A stretch of DNA of 64,000 nucleotides from Pseudomonas indica NBRC 103045 (GCF_002091635.1 NZ_BDAC01000007.1:184529-248528), one strand, 5' to 3'. Positions 39,384-52,858 are shown, counted from the first letter of the stretch. Notes: a model not told the origin generated them from the sequence alone. Numbers and translations are program-made.

Positions 39384-41486
39384 TTAGAACTCGATGCTGG
39401 CGGAAAGCCGGGCTTCGCGCGGTTCGCCGACGTTCACCCGCAGGTTGCCGCCGCTGGAGGGGTAGTACTCTTCGTTGAACAGGTTGTTCAGATTCAACTG
39501 CAGACGCGTCTTGTGGCCGACCAACCGGCTGTCCCAGGCGACGAAGGCGTCGGCTACGGTGTAGCTGTCCAGCCAGAAGCTGTTGGCGTTGTCGCCGGGG
39601 CGCTCGCCGACGTAGCGGGCGCCGCCGCCGATGCGCCATTGGCCCAGGTCCGACGGTAGCGCCAGGTGGTGGGTGAGGTAGAGGCTGCCGATGTTCCGGG
39701 CCGCGTTGACGAGCCGATTGCCTTCGTTTTCCGGATGCTTGCGGATTTCCGTATCTGTGTAGGCGTAGGTGCCGATCAGTTCCCAGCGTTCGCCGAGGCG
39801 GCCGGTCACATCCAGCTCCACGCCACGCGAGCCCACTTCGCCGGAGAGTTCGGCATGGTCGCCGAAATCCGACACCACGTTCTTCTTCAGAATGTCGAAC
39901 ACGGCCAGGGTCGCGCCCAGCCCTTGCGGCAGGTCGAGCTTGAGGCCGGCTTCGTAGCTGCGACCCTCTTCGGGATCGAAGGCCTGGTTGGTATAGCTGT
40001 CGGCATTGTTGGGGACGAACGAGCGGCTGTAATTGCCGTACAGGGAGAGGTTCGGCGTCATTTGGTAGACCAGTCCGGCGAAGGGCAGGAAGGTTTCGCC
40101 GTTGCTGTCGGTGGACGGGATTTCCGTCACTCGGCCCTGGCTGACGTACTGGTCGTAGTGCTGGTAGCGACCGCCGAGCACCAGAATCCAGCGGTCGTCC
40201 AGGTGCCAATTGTCCTTGGCGTACAGCGATTGGGAGTGCAGTTCGTCGCGGCGGTCGCTCTGCGCCAGGTTGAGCACCGAGGGTTCCGGCAGGTTGCCGT
40301 AGACCGGGTCGTAGATGTTGAAGCCCGCGGTGCGGGCACCGCGCCAGGTATCGCCGCGGAAGTTGTCGACCCGCTCATGATCGACGCCGATCAACAGATC
40401 GTGGCGCTGGCCCAGCAGCTCGGCCTGGCCGATCCAGTCCCAGGCCAGGGACTGGGTCTGGTTGTCGTGTTCGCTGCCATCGGCGCGGCGGCGCAGCGTG
40501 CCGTCGGCCAGCAGACTGTCCGGTCGGGCTTCGGCATAGTCGTAGCGCTCGCGGTTCCAGCCGTAGGTCAGGCGGCTCATCCAGTCTGGGTTCAACTGGT
40601 ATTCGACGCGCGCGGTGAAGAGTTCGTCGGTGCCTTCCGCTTTGGCCCAGGCTTCGCCGAAGCGGTCGTTGTAAGAGACCTTGGCCGGCTTGCCGTTGAC
40701 GATCACTGTGCCACGATCCACCGGCGTCGAATATTCCTTGTGCTCGTAGGCCAACAATACGCGGACGTCCTCGCCGGTCCAGCTCAGCGAGGGGGCGACC
40801 AGGGTGTGTTCGTCGGTACCGAAATTACGCCAGTAATCTTCATGCTGGCGCTCGGCGATCATGCGGAAGGCCAGGCCGCTGTCCGCCAGTGGGCCAGTGA
40901 CGTCGATACTGGCGCCGCCGCCGCCAAAGTTGCTGGCCTCGCCGGAAATCTCGCTGCGCCACTGGTATTCGGGGCGCTTGCTGATGACGTTGATCAGTCC
41001 GCCGGGCTCCAACGCACCGTAGAGCAGCGAGGCCGGACCCTTGAGCACTTCCACCCGCTCGGTGGTGGCGCTGAAGTTGCGCGACAGGCTGGAACGGATA
41101 CCGTCGCGCAGAATCGAGCCGTCGGCATTGGTGCCGAAGCCGCGTTTGATGAAGCCGTCCTGGGTGTTCGCCAGTGTGTTGCTCTGGGTGATGCCGCTGA
41201 CGAACTTCATGGCATCGTCCAGCGAGCGGGCCTGATAGTCCTCGAGCGTCTGCTCGGTGACCACCTGCACGGCCTGGGCTTCTTCCAGCAGCGGAATCTC
41301 GCTCTTGCTCGCGGTGCTGGCCGTGCTGGCGCGGTATCCATCGTTCTTGAGGCTGGCGGTGACGTCCTGGCTGGGCAGCTCGAGTTCCTCTGTCGTGGCG
41401 GCCAGTGCGGCCTGGTTGAGCAGCGCGAGGGCGAACAAGGTCTTGCGCCAGCGGAGGCCGTGGCGACGGGGCGGGGAGGAAAGCAT
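39384..41486 (-). CDS. TonB-dependent siderophore receptor
   Basis: Outer-membrane ferric-siderophore receptor of 700 residues. A signal peptide ends near ALLNQAALA (about residue 29). The plug domain follows directly (about 60-170), with EIPLLEEAQAVQVVTEQTL, FIKRGFGTNADGSILRDG and VEVLKGPASLLYGALEPGGLINVISKRP. The 22-strand barrel ends in the expected aromatic residue (LSASIEF). There is no N-terminal STN signalling domain and no adjacent sigma/anti-sigma pair, so regulation is probably by Fur alone. The closest functional class is the hydroxamate/catecholate siderophore group (TIGR01783-like). The ligand is unknown. Confidence 0.92.
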   Translation of the reverse strand: MLSSPPRRHGLRWRKTLFALALLNQAALAATTEELELPSQDVTASLKNDGYRASTASTASKSEIPLLEEAQAVQVVTEQTLEDYQARSLDDAMKFVSGITQSNTLANTQDGFIKRGFGTNADGSILRDGIRSSLSRNFSATTERVEVLKGPASLLYGALEPGGLINVISKRPEYQWRSEISGEASNFGGGGASIDVTGPLADSGLAFRMIAERQHEDYWRNFGTDEHTLVAPSLSWTGEDVRVLLAYEHKEYSTPVDRGTVIVNGKPAKVSYNDRFGEAWAKAEGTDELFTARVEYQLNPDWMSRLTYGWNRERYDYAEARPDSLLADGTLRRRADGSEHDNQTQSLAWDWIGQAELLGQRHDLLIGVDHERVDNFRGDTWRGARTAGFNIYDPVYGNLPEPSVLNLAQSDRRDELHSQSLYAKDNWHLDDRWILVLGGRYQHYDQYVSQGRVTEIPSTDSNGETFLPFAGLVYQMTPNLSLYGNYSRSFVPNNADSYTNQAFDPEEGRSYEAGLKLDLPQGLGATLAVFDILKKNVVSDFGDHAELSGEVGSRGVELDVTGRLGERWELIGTYAYTDTEIRKHPENEGNRLVNAARNIGSLYLTHHLALPSDLGQWRIGGGARYVGERPGDNANSFWLDSYTVADAFVAWDSRLVGHKTRLQLNLNNLFNEEYYPSSGGNLRVNVGEPREARLSASIEF

Positions 41487-41507
41487 TGGTCAATCCGACT
41501 GCGTGTT

Positions 41508-41526
41508 GAGAATTATTATTGTATGA
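41508..41526 (-). promoter_or_regulatory. Fur-box-like site upstream of the TonB receptor gene
   Basis: The AT-rich 19-mer GAGAATTATTATTGTATGA matches 11 of 19 positions of the GATAATGATAATCATTATC consensus by eye. It lies 22 bases upstream of the receptor ATG, in a GC-rich region. GAGAAT recurs just after it, as in overlapping Fur sites. Iron-repressed expression is inferred. Confidence 0.55.
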
Positions 41527-43116
<1,590 letters not shown>

Positions 43117-43236
43117 GCCCACGGCGTTAAGTTGCAAGCGGCAGGCCACAAGTCAACGCTGTCTGGCTGCCGCCCAGCCCCCTAACAACTTGCAGCTCGC
43201 GGCTCGAAGCTTGCAGCTGCTTCGTAGAGGCACTCC
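43117..43236. repeat. Repeat-like guaB-guaA spacer
   Basis: This 120-base spacer contains AAGTTGCAAGCGGCAGGCCACAAG-type sequence at the left, matched by a partly inverted copy at the right (AACTTGCAGCTCGCGGCTC, then AGCTTGCAGCTGC). AAGTTGCAAGC and GCTTGCAGCTG pair at 9 of 11 positions. Short GCTTGCAGC-type repeats are common in Pseudomonas intergenic DNA, so this looks like a degenerate REP-like element. Confidence 0.5.
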
Positions 43237-44817
43237 ATGGCCCATCCTGACATTCACGCTCATCGCATCCTGATTCTCGATTTCGGCTCCCAGTACACCC
43301 AGCTGATCGCCCGCCGTGTGCGTGAGATCGGCGTGTATTGCGAGCTGCATCCGTTCGATATGAGCAACGAGGACATCCGCGCCTTCGCGCCGAAAGGGAT
43401 CATCCTGGCCGGCGGGCCCGAGTCGGTCCACCAGGCGGACAGTCCGCGTGCACCCGAGGCGGTCTTCGAGCTTGGCGTGCCGCTGTTCGGCATCTGCTAT
43501 GGCATGCAGACCATGGCCGAACAGCTCGGTGGCAAGGTCGAAGGCTCCGATCTCCGTGAGTTCGGCTACGCCTGTGTCGATGTGGTCGGCAAGTCGCGCC
43601 TGCTCGATGGCATCGAAGATCACGTGGACGATGACGGCGTCTTCGGCCTGGACGTGTGGATGAGCCACGGCGACAAGGTCACCGAGATTCCCGCCGGTTT
43701 CCATATCCTGGCCAGCACGCCGAGCTGCGCCATCGCCGCCATGGCCGACGACAAGCGCGGCTACTACGGTGTGCAGTTCCACCCCGAAGTGACCCACACC
43801 AAGCAGGGTGGCCGTATCCTGTCGCGCTTCCTGCTGGATATCTGCGGCTGCGAAGCCCTGTGGACGCCGTCCAATATCGTCGAAGACGCCGTTGCCCAGG
43901 TGCGTGCCCAGGTCGGCAGCGCCAACGTGCTGCTCGGTCTGTCCGGCGGAGTGGATTCCTCCGTGGTTGCCGCGCTGTTGCACAAGGCGATCGGCGACCA
44001 ACTGACCTGTGTGTTCGTCGACAACGGCCTGCTGCGTCTGCACGAAGGCGACCAGGTCATGGCCATGTTCGCCGAGAACATGGGCGTGAAGGTGATCCGT
44101 GCGGACGCCGAAGCCCAGTTCCTCGCCAACCTCGAAGGCGAGGCCGATCCGGAGAAAAAGCGCAAGATCATCGGCCGCACCTTCATCGACGTGTTCGATG
44201 CCGAGGCGGCGAAGCTGCACAACATCAAGTTCCTCGCCCAGGGCACCATCTACCCGGACGTGATCGAGTCTGCCGGCGCCAAGACCGGCAAGGCCCATGT
44301 GATCAAGTCGCACCACAACGTCGGCGGCCTGCCCGAGGAGATGAACCTCAAGCTGGTCGAGCCGCTCCGCGAGCTGTTCAAGGACGAGGTGCGCAAGATC
44401 GGCCTGGAGCTGGGGCTGCCCTACGACATGGTCTACCGTCACCCGTTCCCGGGCCCGGGCCTCGGGGTGCGTATCCTCGGCGAGGTGAAGAAGGAATACG
44501 CCGACCTGCTGCGTCGTGCCGACCACATCTTCATCGAAGAGCTGCGCAAGGCCGACTGGTACCACAAGGTCAGCCAGGCCTTCGTGGTGTTCCAGCCGGT
44601 GAAGTCGGTCGGGGTGGTCGGCGACGGTCGCCGTTATGCCTGGGTCGTGGCCCTGCGTGCCGTGGAAACCATCGACTTCATGACCGCGCGCTGGGCACAC
44701 CTGCCCTACGAGCTGCTGGAGACCGTTTCCAACCGCATCATCAATGAAATCGAAGGCATTTCCCGCGTCACCTACGACGTGTCGAGCAAGCCGCCGGCGA
44801 CTATCGAGTGGGAATGA
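43237..44817 (+). CDS. guaA: GMP synthase (glutamine-hydrolysing)
   Basis: Converts XMP to GMP using glutamine. The 526 residues comprise an N-terminal class I glutamine amidotransferase domain (1-200; nucleophile Cys in [13 protein letters not shown] near 86; His in [11 protein letters not shown]), an ATP-pyrophosphatase domain (P-loop [16 protein letters not shown] near 235), and a C-terminal dimerisation domain with [16 protein letters not shown] and ending [11 protein letters not shown]. It is the partner of guaB upstream and ends before a strong terminator. Confidence 0.98.
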   Translation: MAHPDIHAHRILILDFGSQYTQLIARRVREIGVYCELHPFDMSNEDIRAFAPKGIILAGGPESVHQADSPRAPEAVFELGVPLFGICYGMQTMAEQLGGKVEGSDLREFGYACVDVVGKSRLLDGIEDHVDDDGVFGLDVWMSHGDKVTEIPAGFHILASTPSCAIAAMADDKRGYYGVQFHPEVTHTKQGGRILSRFLLDICGCEALWTPSNIVEDAVAQVRAQVGSANVLLGLSGGVDSSVVAALLHKAIGDQLTCVFVDNGLLRLHEGDQVMAMFAENMGVKVIRADAEAQFLANLEGEADPEKKRKIIGRTFIDVFDAEAAKLHNIKFLAQGTIYPDVIESAGAKTGKAHVIKSHHNVGGLPEEMNLKLVEPLRELFKDEVRKIGLELGLPYDMVYRHPFPGPGLGVRILGEVKKEYADLLRRADHIFIEELRKADWYHKVSQAFVVFQPVKSVGVVGDGRRYAWVVALRAVETIDFMTARWAHLPYELLETVSNRIINEIEGISRVTYDVSSKPPATIEWE

Positions 44818-44861
44818 TGGGACGTGCCGGCGAGCGCTCGAAACGCCGGTAAGGCTCCGCG

Positions 44862-44899
44862 AACGCCGTCATGCTTCAAGGCATGGCGGCGTTTTTTCT
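44862..44899 (+). terminator. Intrinsic terminator after guaA
   Basis: AACGCCGTCATGC and GCATGGCGGCGTT form a 13-bp stem with one G-T pair and a TTCAAG loop, followed by TTTTCTTTC. It closes the guaBA unit. Confidence 0.92.
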
Positions 44900-45081
44900 T
44901 TCGTGACGGCTCCTGCTCCAGGAAACCGCCTTGTTCATGGCCGAGGCTGGTTTCATGGTGCGGATAATGTTGGAATGGGAATGATTCAGCGCAATGAGGG
45001 CGGCTTCGGCTGCCCTTATGTTGTGGCTCGACCGGATGCGCACAGGGCGATCCGGCAGTGATTCCGGTTGATGAGAGAACG

Positions 45082-46452
45082 ATGTCCTTCACCCGCAGAC
45101 AAATCCTCGCTGGCCTGGCCGGCCTTGGCGTGGTCGGCCTCGGTGCCGGTGGCGCGCGTTACTGGCTGGGGCGTCCGCTGGACGCCGAGACCCATGACTA
45201 TGAACTGATTGCCGCCCCCCTCGACGTCGAGCTGGTGCCAGGTCACAAGACTCCGGCCTGGGCCTATGGCGGCCAGGCGCCCGGCCTTGAACTGCGAGCC
45301 CGCCAGGGTGACTGGCTGCGGGTGCGCTTCATCAATCGGCTGGAGGTGCCCACCACCATCCACTGGCATGGCATTCGTTTGCCGCTGGAAATGGACGGCG
45401 TGCCCTACGTGTCGCAATTGCCGGTGCTGCCGGGCGAATACTTCGATTACCGCTTCCGGGTGCCGGATGCGGGTAGCTTTTGGTACCACCCGCATGTCTC
45501 CAGTGGCGAACAGCTCGGGCGCGGGTTGGTCGGTCCGCTGATCGTCGAAGAGCGCGAGCCGACGGGCTTCCGCCATGAACGGACGCTGAGCCTGAAGAGT
45601 TGGCACGTCGACGAACAGGGCGCTTTCACCGATTTCAGCGTGCCTCGCGAGGCTGCCCGAGGCGGTACGCCGGGTCGGTTGAGCACGATCAACGGTGTGC
45701 ATGCGCCGGTGCTGGATTTGCCGGCGGGCCAGATTGTTCGTCTGCGTCTGTTGAATCTGGATAACACGCTCACCTATCGCCTCAACCTGCCGGGTGGCGA
45801 GGCGCGGATCTACGCGCTGGACGGTAATCCAATAGTGCCGCGCCCTCTGGGCAAGGATTACTGGCTGGGGCCAGGCATGCGCATCGATCTGGCGCTGCGG
45901 GTGCCGGCCGAGGGAGTAGAGCTGCCGCTGCGCAATGGGCCGCTGCGGCTGGCGACCCTGCGCGCCCAGGCAAGCACGGAAGCGCCGGGCGACTGGCCCC
46001 CGGCGCTGCCGGCCAATCCGGTGGCGGAGCCCGATCTCGCGTCGGCGGAAACCCTGCGGTTCAACTTCGAGTGGGTCGGTGCGGTCTCGGTGAACGTGGA
46101 GAACGGTGCGGCGCCCCGTTTCTGGCAGGTCAACGGGCAGGCCTGGGATATCAAGGACAAGACCTGTGCCGATCGGCCGATTGCCCGGCTGGAGCATGGC
46201 AATAGCTATGTGTTCGAGCTGCGCAACATGACCCAGTACCAGCACCCGATCCATCTCCACGGGATGACTTTCAAGGTGCTGTCGTCGAACCGCCGTCGCA
46301 TCCGGCCGTATTTCACCGATACCTTCCTGCTGGGCAAGAACGAGCGCGCGCGCGTTGCCTTGGTGGCGGATAATCCCGGCGTCTGGATGTTCCATTGCCA
46401 TGTGGTCGATCACATGGAAACGGGGCTGATGGCGGCCATCGAAGTCAGCTGA
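45082..46452 (+). CDS. cumA: Tat-exported multicopper oxidase, CumA type
   Basis: Three-cupredoxin-domain periplasmic oxidase of 456 residues. The N terminus carries a twin-arginine signal, SFTRRQILAGLAGLGVVG. Copper sites are intact: HWHG (His94, His96), WYHPH (His136, His138), HPIHLHGM near 393, and HCHVVDHMETGL (438-449). By the HCHx3Hx4X rule the type 1 axial position is Leu449. The sequence closely recalls Pseudomonas CumA, once linked to Mn(II) oxidation. The physiological substrate is unsettled. It lies between guaA and tadA, the same place as in P. aeruginosa as I recall. Confidence 0.88.
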   Translation: MSFTRRQILAGLAGLGVVGLGAGGARYWLGRPLDAETHDYELIAAPLDVELVPGHKTPAWAYGGQAPGLELRARQGDWLRVRFINRLEVPTTIHWHGIRLPLEMDGVPYVSQLPVLPGEYFDYRFRVPDAGSFWYHPHVSSGEQLGRGLVGPLIVEEREPTGFRHERTLSLKSWHVDEQGAFTDFSVPREAARGGTPGRLSTINGVHAPVLDLPAGQIVRLRLLNLDNTLTYRLNLPGGEARIYALDGNPIVPRPLGKDYWLGPGMRIDLALRVPAEGVELPLRNGPLRLATLRAQASTEAPGDWPPALPANPVAEPDLASAETLRFNFEWVGAVSVNVENGAAPRFWQVNGQAWDIKDKTCADRPIARLEHGNSYVFELRNMTQYQHPIHLHGMTFKVLSSNRRRIRPYFTDTFLLGKNERARVALVADNPGVWMFHCHVVDHMETGLMAAIEVS

Positions 46453-46458
46453 GTGACC

Positions 46459-46941
46459 ATGAAGAAACCCTTGATCATCGACCGTAGCCAGGACGAGCGC
46501 TTCATGCGCGAAGCGCTGGAACTGGCGCGGCAGGGTGTGGCATTGGGCGAAGTCCCGGTCGGCGCCGTACTGGTGCTGAATGGGGAAATCGTCGGGCGCG
46601 GCTTCAACTGCCCGATCTCGCGCCACGACCCCAGCGCCCACGCGGAAATGGTGGCGATCCGTGCGGCTGCGGAAACGCTGGCCAACTACCGGCTGCCCGG
46701 CAGCACGCTGTACGTGACTCTGGAGCCCTGCAGCATGTGCGCCGGGCTGATCGTCCATTCGCGTATCCAGCGCGTGGTCTATGGCGCCACCGAGCCCAAG
46801 GCCGGGGTGGTGGTCAGTCGTGGCCAGTTCTTCGCCCAGGAATTTCTCAACCATCGCGTCCTGATCGAGGGTGGGTTGTTGGCGGAGGAGTGTGGGGCGG
46901 TGCTCAGCGAGTTCTTCAAGGCTCGCCGGGGCAAGGGTTAG
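46459..46941 (+). CDS. tadA: tRNA adenosine(34) deaminase TadA
   Basis: Makes inosine at the wobble position of tRNA-Arg(ACG). The ATG at 46459 gives 160 residues; a GTG at 46453, right after the oxidase stop, is an alternative. The zinc deaminase site is HAEMVAIRAAAE (His and catalytic Glu near 60) and LEPCSMCAGLIVHSRI (two Cys near 90-93). The family-specific ISRHDPSAHAE segment is present. It is 6 bases downstream of the oxidase gene and ends 5 bases before the converging mltF stop. Confidence 0.95.
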   Translation: MKKPLIIDRSQDERFMREALELARQGVALGEVPVGAVLVLNGEIVGRGFNCPISRHDPSAHAEMVAIRAAAETLANYRLPGSTLYVTLEPCSMCAGLIVHSRIQRVVYGATEPKAGVVVSRGQFFAQEFLNHRVLIEGGLLAEECGAVLSEFFKARRGKG

Positions 46942-46946
46942 AAGCG

Positions 46947-48455
<1,509 letters not shown>

Positions 48456-48573
48456 TCACTTCTCTGCTAGCGGCAGGCGACGGTCTGTGCCCCCGTCACG
48501 GATGCCGAGACGGGCGCTTTACGCTAGAATGCACGGCCTCCAAGCACACCCCTTCCCAGAGGCTGTCCCGAAG

Positions 48574-51500
48574 ATGTTGATCCTGCGCGGCGCACCCGCC
48601 CTTTCCGCCTTCCGCCACGGCAAATTGCTCGAGCAACTGACCACGAGGGTCCCCGCCGTGACCGGGCTGTACGCCGAGTTCGCCCACTTCGCCGACGTGA
48701 CCGGCGTGCTCAGCGGTGAAGAAGAGCAGGTTCTCGCACGTCTGCTGAAGTACGGCCCCAGCGTACCGGTGCAGGAGCCGAGCGGCCGCCTGTTCCTGGT
48801 GGTCCCGCGTTTCGGCACCATCTCCCCCTGGTCGAGCAAGGCCAGCGATATCGCGCACAACTGCGGGCTGGCCAAGGTCCAGCGTCTGGAGCGGGGCATT
48901 GCCTACTATGTCTCCGGCGATATCGGCGAGGCCGACCTGCCGCTGATCGCCGCCGCGCTGCACGACCGCATGACCCAACTGGTACTCGGCTCCCTCGACG
49001 AGGCGGCCGGCCTGTTCAACCATGCGCAGCCCAAGCCGCTGACTGCGGTGGACGTGCTCGGCGGTGGCCGTGCGGCACTGGAGAAGGCCAACGTCGAGCT
49101 GGGCCTGGCCCTGGCCGACGATGAAATCGACTACCTGGTGAAGAGCTTCACTGAACTGGGCCGCAACCCGCACGACATCGAACTGATGATGTTCGCCCAG
49201 GCCAACTCCGAACATTGCCGGCACAAGATCTTCAATGCCAGCTGGGATATCGATGGCGAGTCCCAGGACAAATCGCTGTTCGGCATGATCAAGAACACCT
49301 ACGAGATGCACCGCGAAGGCGTGTTGTCCGCCTACAAGGACAACGCCGCGGTGATCGTCGGCCACGTCGCCGGCCGCTTCTATCCGAACCCGGAAACCCG
49401 GCAGTACGGCGCCAGCCAAGAGCCGGTGCACATCCTGATGAAGGTGGAAACCCATAACCACCCGACCGCGATCGCTCCCTTCCCCGGTGCATCCACCGGC
49501 TCCGGCGGCGAAATCCGCGACGAAGGCGCCACCGGCCGCGGGGCCAAGCCGAAGGCCGGCCTGACCGGTTTCACCGTCTCGAACCTGAATATCCCCGGTT
49601 TCCTCCAGCCCTGGGAGAAGCCTTACGGCAAGCCCGAGCGCATCGTCAGCGCGCTGGATATCATGATCGAAGGCCCACTGGGCGGTGCGGCGTTCAACAA
49701 CGAATTCGGCCGTCCGGCGCTGACCGGTTACTTCCGTACCTTCGAGCAGGCGGTGGGAACCCCGCGCGGCGAAGAGGTTCGCGGCTATCACAAGCCGATC
49801 ATGCTGGCCGGCGGCATGGGTAACATCTGTGAAGATCACGTGCAGAAGGGCGAAATCTCGGTCGGCGCCAAGCTGATCGTGCTCGGTGGTCCGGCCATGC
49901 TGATCGGCCTGGGCGGCGGTGCCGCTTCGTCCATGGCCACTGGCACCAGCTCGGCGGACTTGGATTTTGCCTCGGTGCAGCGCGACAACCCGGAAATGGA
50001 GCGCCGCTGCCAGGAGGTCATCGACCGTTGCTGGCAGCTCGGCGAGCAGAACCCGATCAAGTTCATCCATGACGTCGGCGCGGGCGGCCTTTCCAATGCC
50101 TTCCCCGAGCTGGTCAACGACGGTGGACGCGGCGGTCGCTTCGAACTGCGTGCGATCCCCAACGACGAGCCGGGCATGGCGCCGCTGGAAATCTGGTGCA
50201 ACGAGTCGCAGGAGCGCTACGTCCTGTCCGTGGATGCCGCCGATTTCGAGTGTTTCAAGGCCATCTGCGAACGCGAGCGCTGCCCCTTCGCCGTGGTCGG
50301 CGAGGCCACCGAAGAGAAACACCTGACCGTTTCCGACAGCCACTTCGGCAACAAGCCGGTGGACATGCCGCTCAACGTTTTGCTTGGCAAGGCCCCGCGC
50401 ATGCACCGCAGTGCCAGCCGCGAAGGCAGCCTGGGCGACGATTTCGACGCTGTCGGCGTGGACCTCGAAGAAGCTGTCGGTCGTGTGCTGCGTCACCCGG
50501 CGGTGGCCAGCAAGAGCTTCCTGATCACTATCGGCGACCGCACCATCACCGGCCTGGTCGCTCGCGACCAGATGGTCGGCCCCTGGCAGGTGCCGGTGGC
50601 CGACTGTGCCGTCACCGCCACCAGCTTCGACGTCTACACCGGTGAGGCCATGGCCATGGGCGAGCGCACTCCGCTGGCCCTGCTCGACGCACCGGCCTCC
50701 GGCCGCATGGCTATCGGCGAGACCATCACCAACCTGGCCGCTTCGCGCATCGGCAAGCTGTCCGACATCAAACTGTCGGCCAACTGGATGGCGGCAGCCG
50801 GGCACCCGGGCGAAGATGCGCGCCTCTACGACACCGTCAAGGCGGTGGGCATGGAGCTTTGCCCGGCGCTGGGCATCACCGTACCGGTGGGCAAGGACTC
50901 CATGTCCATGAAGACCCGCTGGCAGGAGGAGGGCGCCGAGAAGAGCGTCACTGCCCCGCTGTCGCTGATCGTTTCCGGCTTCGCGCCGGTGCTGGATATC
51001 CGCCAGACCCTGACCCCGCAGCTGCGGCTGGACAAGGGAGAGACCGACCTGATCCTGATCGACCTGGGCCGCGGGCAGAACCGCCTGGGTGGTTCCATCC
51101 TCGCCCAGACTTACGGTCGTCTCGGCCGGCAAGCCCCGGACGTCGATGATGCCGAGGACCTGAAAGCCTTCTTCGCCGTGATCCAGGGCCTGAATGCCGA
51201 CGGCCATCTGCTGGCCTATCACGACCGCTCCGACGGCGGCCTGCTGACATCCGCCTTGGAAATGGCTTTCGCCGGCCACTGTGGGCTCGATCTGACGCTG
51301 GACGCGCTGGCGGACAGCCGCGAAGAGATTGCGGCCGTGCTGTTCAACGAGGAACTGGGCGCCTTGATCCAGGTTCGCCAGGATGCCACCCCGGAAGTGC
51401 TGGCGCAGTTCAGCGCTGCCGGCCTGGGCGATTGTGTCGCGGTGATCGGTCAGCCGGTCAACGGCGCCGATGTCGCCATCCGCTTCAACGGCGAGCCAGT

Positions 51501-52470
51501 GTTCGGTGGCGAGCGCCGCGTGCTGCAGCGTCAGTGGAGCGAGACCAGCTACCGCATCCAGCGTCTGCGCGACAACGCCGAGTGCGCCGAGCAGGAGTTC
51601 GACGCGATCCTCGAGGAAGACAACCCGGGGCTGTCCACCAAGCTCGCTTTCGACGTCAACCAGGACATCGCCGCGCCTTATATCAAGAAGGGCGTGCGTC
51701 CGCAGATCGCGGTATTGCGTGAGCAGGGCGTCAACGGTCAGGTGGAAATGGCCGCGGCCTTCGACCGCGCCGGCTTCGCTGCCCTCGACGTACACATGAG
51801 CGACATTCTCGCTGGCCGCGTCGATCTGAACGACTTCAAGGGGCTGGTTGCCTGCGGTGGCTTCTCCTACGGCGACGTGCTCGGTGCCGGCGAGGGCTGG
51901 GCCAAGTCGATCCTGTTCAACGCCCGTGCCCGCGAGGCCTTCCAGGCGTTCTTCGAGCGCAAGGACAGCTTCGCTCTCGGCGTCTGCAATGGCTGCCAGA
52001 TGATGTCGAACCTGCACGAGCTGATTCCGGGCAGCGAATTCTGGCCGCACTTCGTGCGCAACCGTTCCGAGCAGTTCGAAGCGCGGGTGGCGATGGTCCA
52101 GGTACAGGAGTCGGCGTCGATCTTCCTGCGCGGCATGGCGGGGTCGCGCATGCCCATCGCCATTGCCCACGGCGAAGGCCATGCCGAATACGAAAGCGAA
52201 GAAGCCCTGCTGGAAGCCGATCTGTCTGGCACCGTGGCGCTGCGCTTCGTGGACAACCACGGCAAGGTCACCGAGCGTTATCCGGCCAACCCGAACGGCT
52301 CGCCGCGCGGTATCACCGGCCTCTGCAGCCGCGATGGCCGTGTAACCATCATGATGCCGCACCCCGAGCGGGTCTTCCGTGCCGTGCAGAACTCCTGGCG
52401 TCCGGACGACTGGCAGGAAGACGGCGGCTGGATGCGCATGTTCCGCAACGCGCGCGTCTGGGTCGACTGA
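48574..52470 (+). CDS. purL: Phosphoribosylformylglycinamidine synthase (single-chain)
   Basis: Fourth step of purine synthesis, in the large one-chain form of Proteobacteria. The ATG at 48574 ([16 protein letters not shown]) gives 1298 residues, the Pseudomonas length. The layout is an N-terminal PurS-like region, two AIR-synthase-type modules ([29 protein letters not shown] near 295 and [20 protein letters not shown] near 430, then a second copy from about 640), and a C-terminal glutamine amidotransferase with LGVCNGCQM and [17 protein letters not shown] at 48525-48530 is a possible -10 box with no clear -35 box. Confidence 0.98.
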   Translation: MLILRGAPALSAFRHGKLLEQLTTRVPAVTGLYAEFAHFADVTGVLSGEEEQVLARLLKYGPSVPVQEPSGRLFLVVPRFGTISPWSSKASDIAHNCGLAKVQRLERGIAYYVSGDIGEADLPLIAAALHDRMTQLVLGSLDEAAGLFNHAQPKPLTAVDVLGGGRAALEKANVELGLALADDEIDYLVKSFTELGRNPHDIELMMFAQANSEHCRHKIFNASWDIDGESQDKSLFGMIKNTYEMHREGVLSAYKDNAAVIVGHVAGRFYPNPETRQYGASQEPVHILMKVETHNHPTAIAPFPGASTGSGGEIRDEGATGRGAKPKAGLTGFTVSNLNIPGFLQPWEKPYGKPERIVSALDIMIEGPLGGAAFNNEFGRPALTGYFRTFEQAVGTPRGEEVRGYHKPIMLAGGMGNICEDHVQKGEISVGAKLIVLGGPAMLIGLGGGAASSMATGTSSADLDFASVQRDNPEMERRCQEVIDRCWQLGEQNPIKFIHDVGAGGLSNAFPELVNDGGRGGRFELRAIPNDEPGMAPLEIWCNESQERYVLSVDAADFECFKAICERERCPFAVVGEATEEKHLTVSDSHFGNKPVDMPLNVLLGKAPRMHRSASREGSLGDDFDAVGVDLEEAVGRVLRHPAVASKSFLITIGDRTITGLVARDQMVGPWQVPVADCAVTATSFDVYTGEAMAMGERTPLALLDAPASGRMAIGETITNLAASRIGKLSDIKLSANWMAAAGHPGEDARLYDTVKAVGMELCPALGITVPVGKDSMSMKTRWQEEGAEKSVTAPLSLIVSGFAPVLDIRQTLTPQLRLDKGETDLILIDLGRGQNRLGGSILAQTYGRLGRQAPDVDDAEDLKAFFAVIQGLNADGHLLAYHDRSDGGLLTSALEMAFAGHCGLDLTLDALADSREEIAAVLFNEELGALIQVRQDATPEVLAQFSAAGLGDCVAVIGQPVNGADVAIRFNGEPVFGGERRVLQRQWSETSYRIQRLRDNAECAEQEFDAILEEDNPGLSTKLAFDVNQDIAAPYIKKGVRPQIAVLREQGVNGQVEMAAAFDRAGFAALDVHMSDILAGRVDLNDFKGLVACGGFSYGDVLGAGEGWAKSILFNARAREAFQAFFERKDSFALGVCNGCQMMSNLHELIPGSEFWPHFVRNRSEQFEARVAMVQVQESASIFLRGMAGSRMPIAIAHGEGHAEYESEEALLEADLSGTVALRFVDNHGKVTERYPANPNGSPRGITGLCSRDGRVTIMMPHPERVFRAVQNSWRPDDWQEDGGWMRMFRNARVWVD

Positions 52471-52473
52471 CCG

Positions 52474-52498
52474 GCGCGCTTCGTCGCGACGCGCTTTT
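52474..52498 (+). terminator. Possible weak terminator after purL
   Basis: GCGCG and CGCGC flank CTTCGTCGCGA and are followed by TTTTCC. A palindrome GGCGTCGCGACGCC lies just beyond at 52502-52515 and shares CGTCGCGACGC with the first hairpin. The stems are short, so partial termination is the most that can be claimed. Confidence 0.4.
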
Positions 52499-52533
52499 CC
52501 GGGCGTCGCGACGCCTCCTTTCGGGAGATCGCC

Positions 52534-52809
52534 ATGGCGGACGTCGAGCCTGCCGCTGTCATCCTGCCCGAGGTACGCCAGGTAGAGCCCGGCGACAGTT
52601 TCTGCCTGTGCCGCTGCGGTCATTCCCCGACCTTGCCGGACTGCCCGCCCCATTGCGCCGACGGTCTCCGTCTGGTCGCCGCGCGATCCCGTCTCTTGCT
52701 GCTATGCCGCTGCGGTCGTTCGCGCAGCCTGCCTTACTGCGATGGCAGCCACTCGCCCGCCGCCCTGGGGTTCACGGCGAAATGGAAGCGTTTTCTCTCG
52801 CCCCGCTGA
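52534..52809 (+). CDS. Tandem CDGSH iron-sulfur domain protein
   Basis: A 91-residue protein with two CDGSH-type [2Fe-2S] sites. The second is a perfect match: Cys58-x-Cys60-x2-Ser-x3-Pro-x-Cys69-Asp-Gly-Ser-His73 (CRCGRSRSLPYCDGSH). The first, CRCGHSPTLPDCPPHC, keeps Cys26, Cys28, Cys37 and His40 but has Pro-Pro in place of Asp-Gly. Tandem CDGSH proteins resemble human CISD3 and are thought to bind redox-active, labile clusters. It is 63 bases downstream of purL with a fair ribosome site (GGGAGA). Its partner and role are unknown. Confidence 0.87.
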   Translation: MADVEPAAVILPEVRQVEPGDSFCLCRCGHSPTLPDCPPHCADGLRLVAARSRLLLLCRCGRSRSLPYCDGSHSPAALGFTAKWKRFLSPR

Positions 52810-52840
52810 ATGCTGGCATTTTTTCCTCTCCCTTCGAACA

Positions 52841-52858
52841 ACCGGTTTTTTTACCGGT
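52841..52858. repeat. ACCGGT hairpin with an all-T loop
   Basis: ACCGGT, six T, ACCGGT: each arm is itself a palindrome, and together they form a 6-bp stem with a T6 loop. It lies in the 171-base gap between the CDGSH gene and the NIF3-like gene. A second hairpin, ATGCCA/TGGCAT around a 9-base loop, lies near 52915-52935 in the same gap. A regulatory or terminator role is possible but unproven. Confidence 0.4.

Noticed and set aside
48496..52653. A very long open frame antisense to purL
   Set aside because: Low-complexity, His/Gln/Arg/Ala-rich translation without domains; it mirrors the codon bias of the GC-rich purL gene on the other strand.
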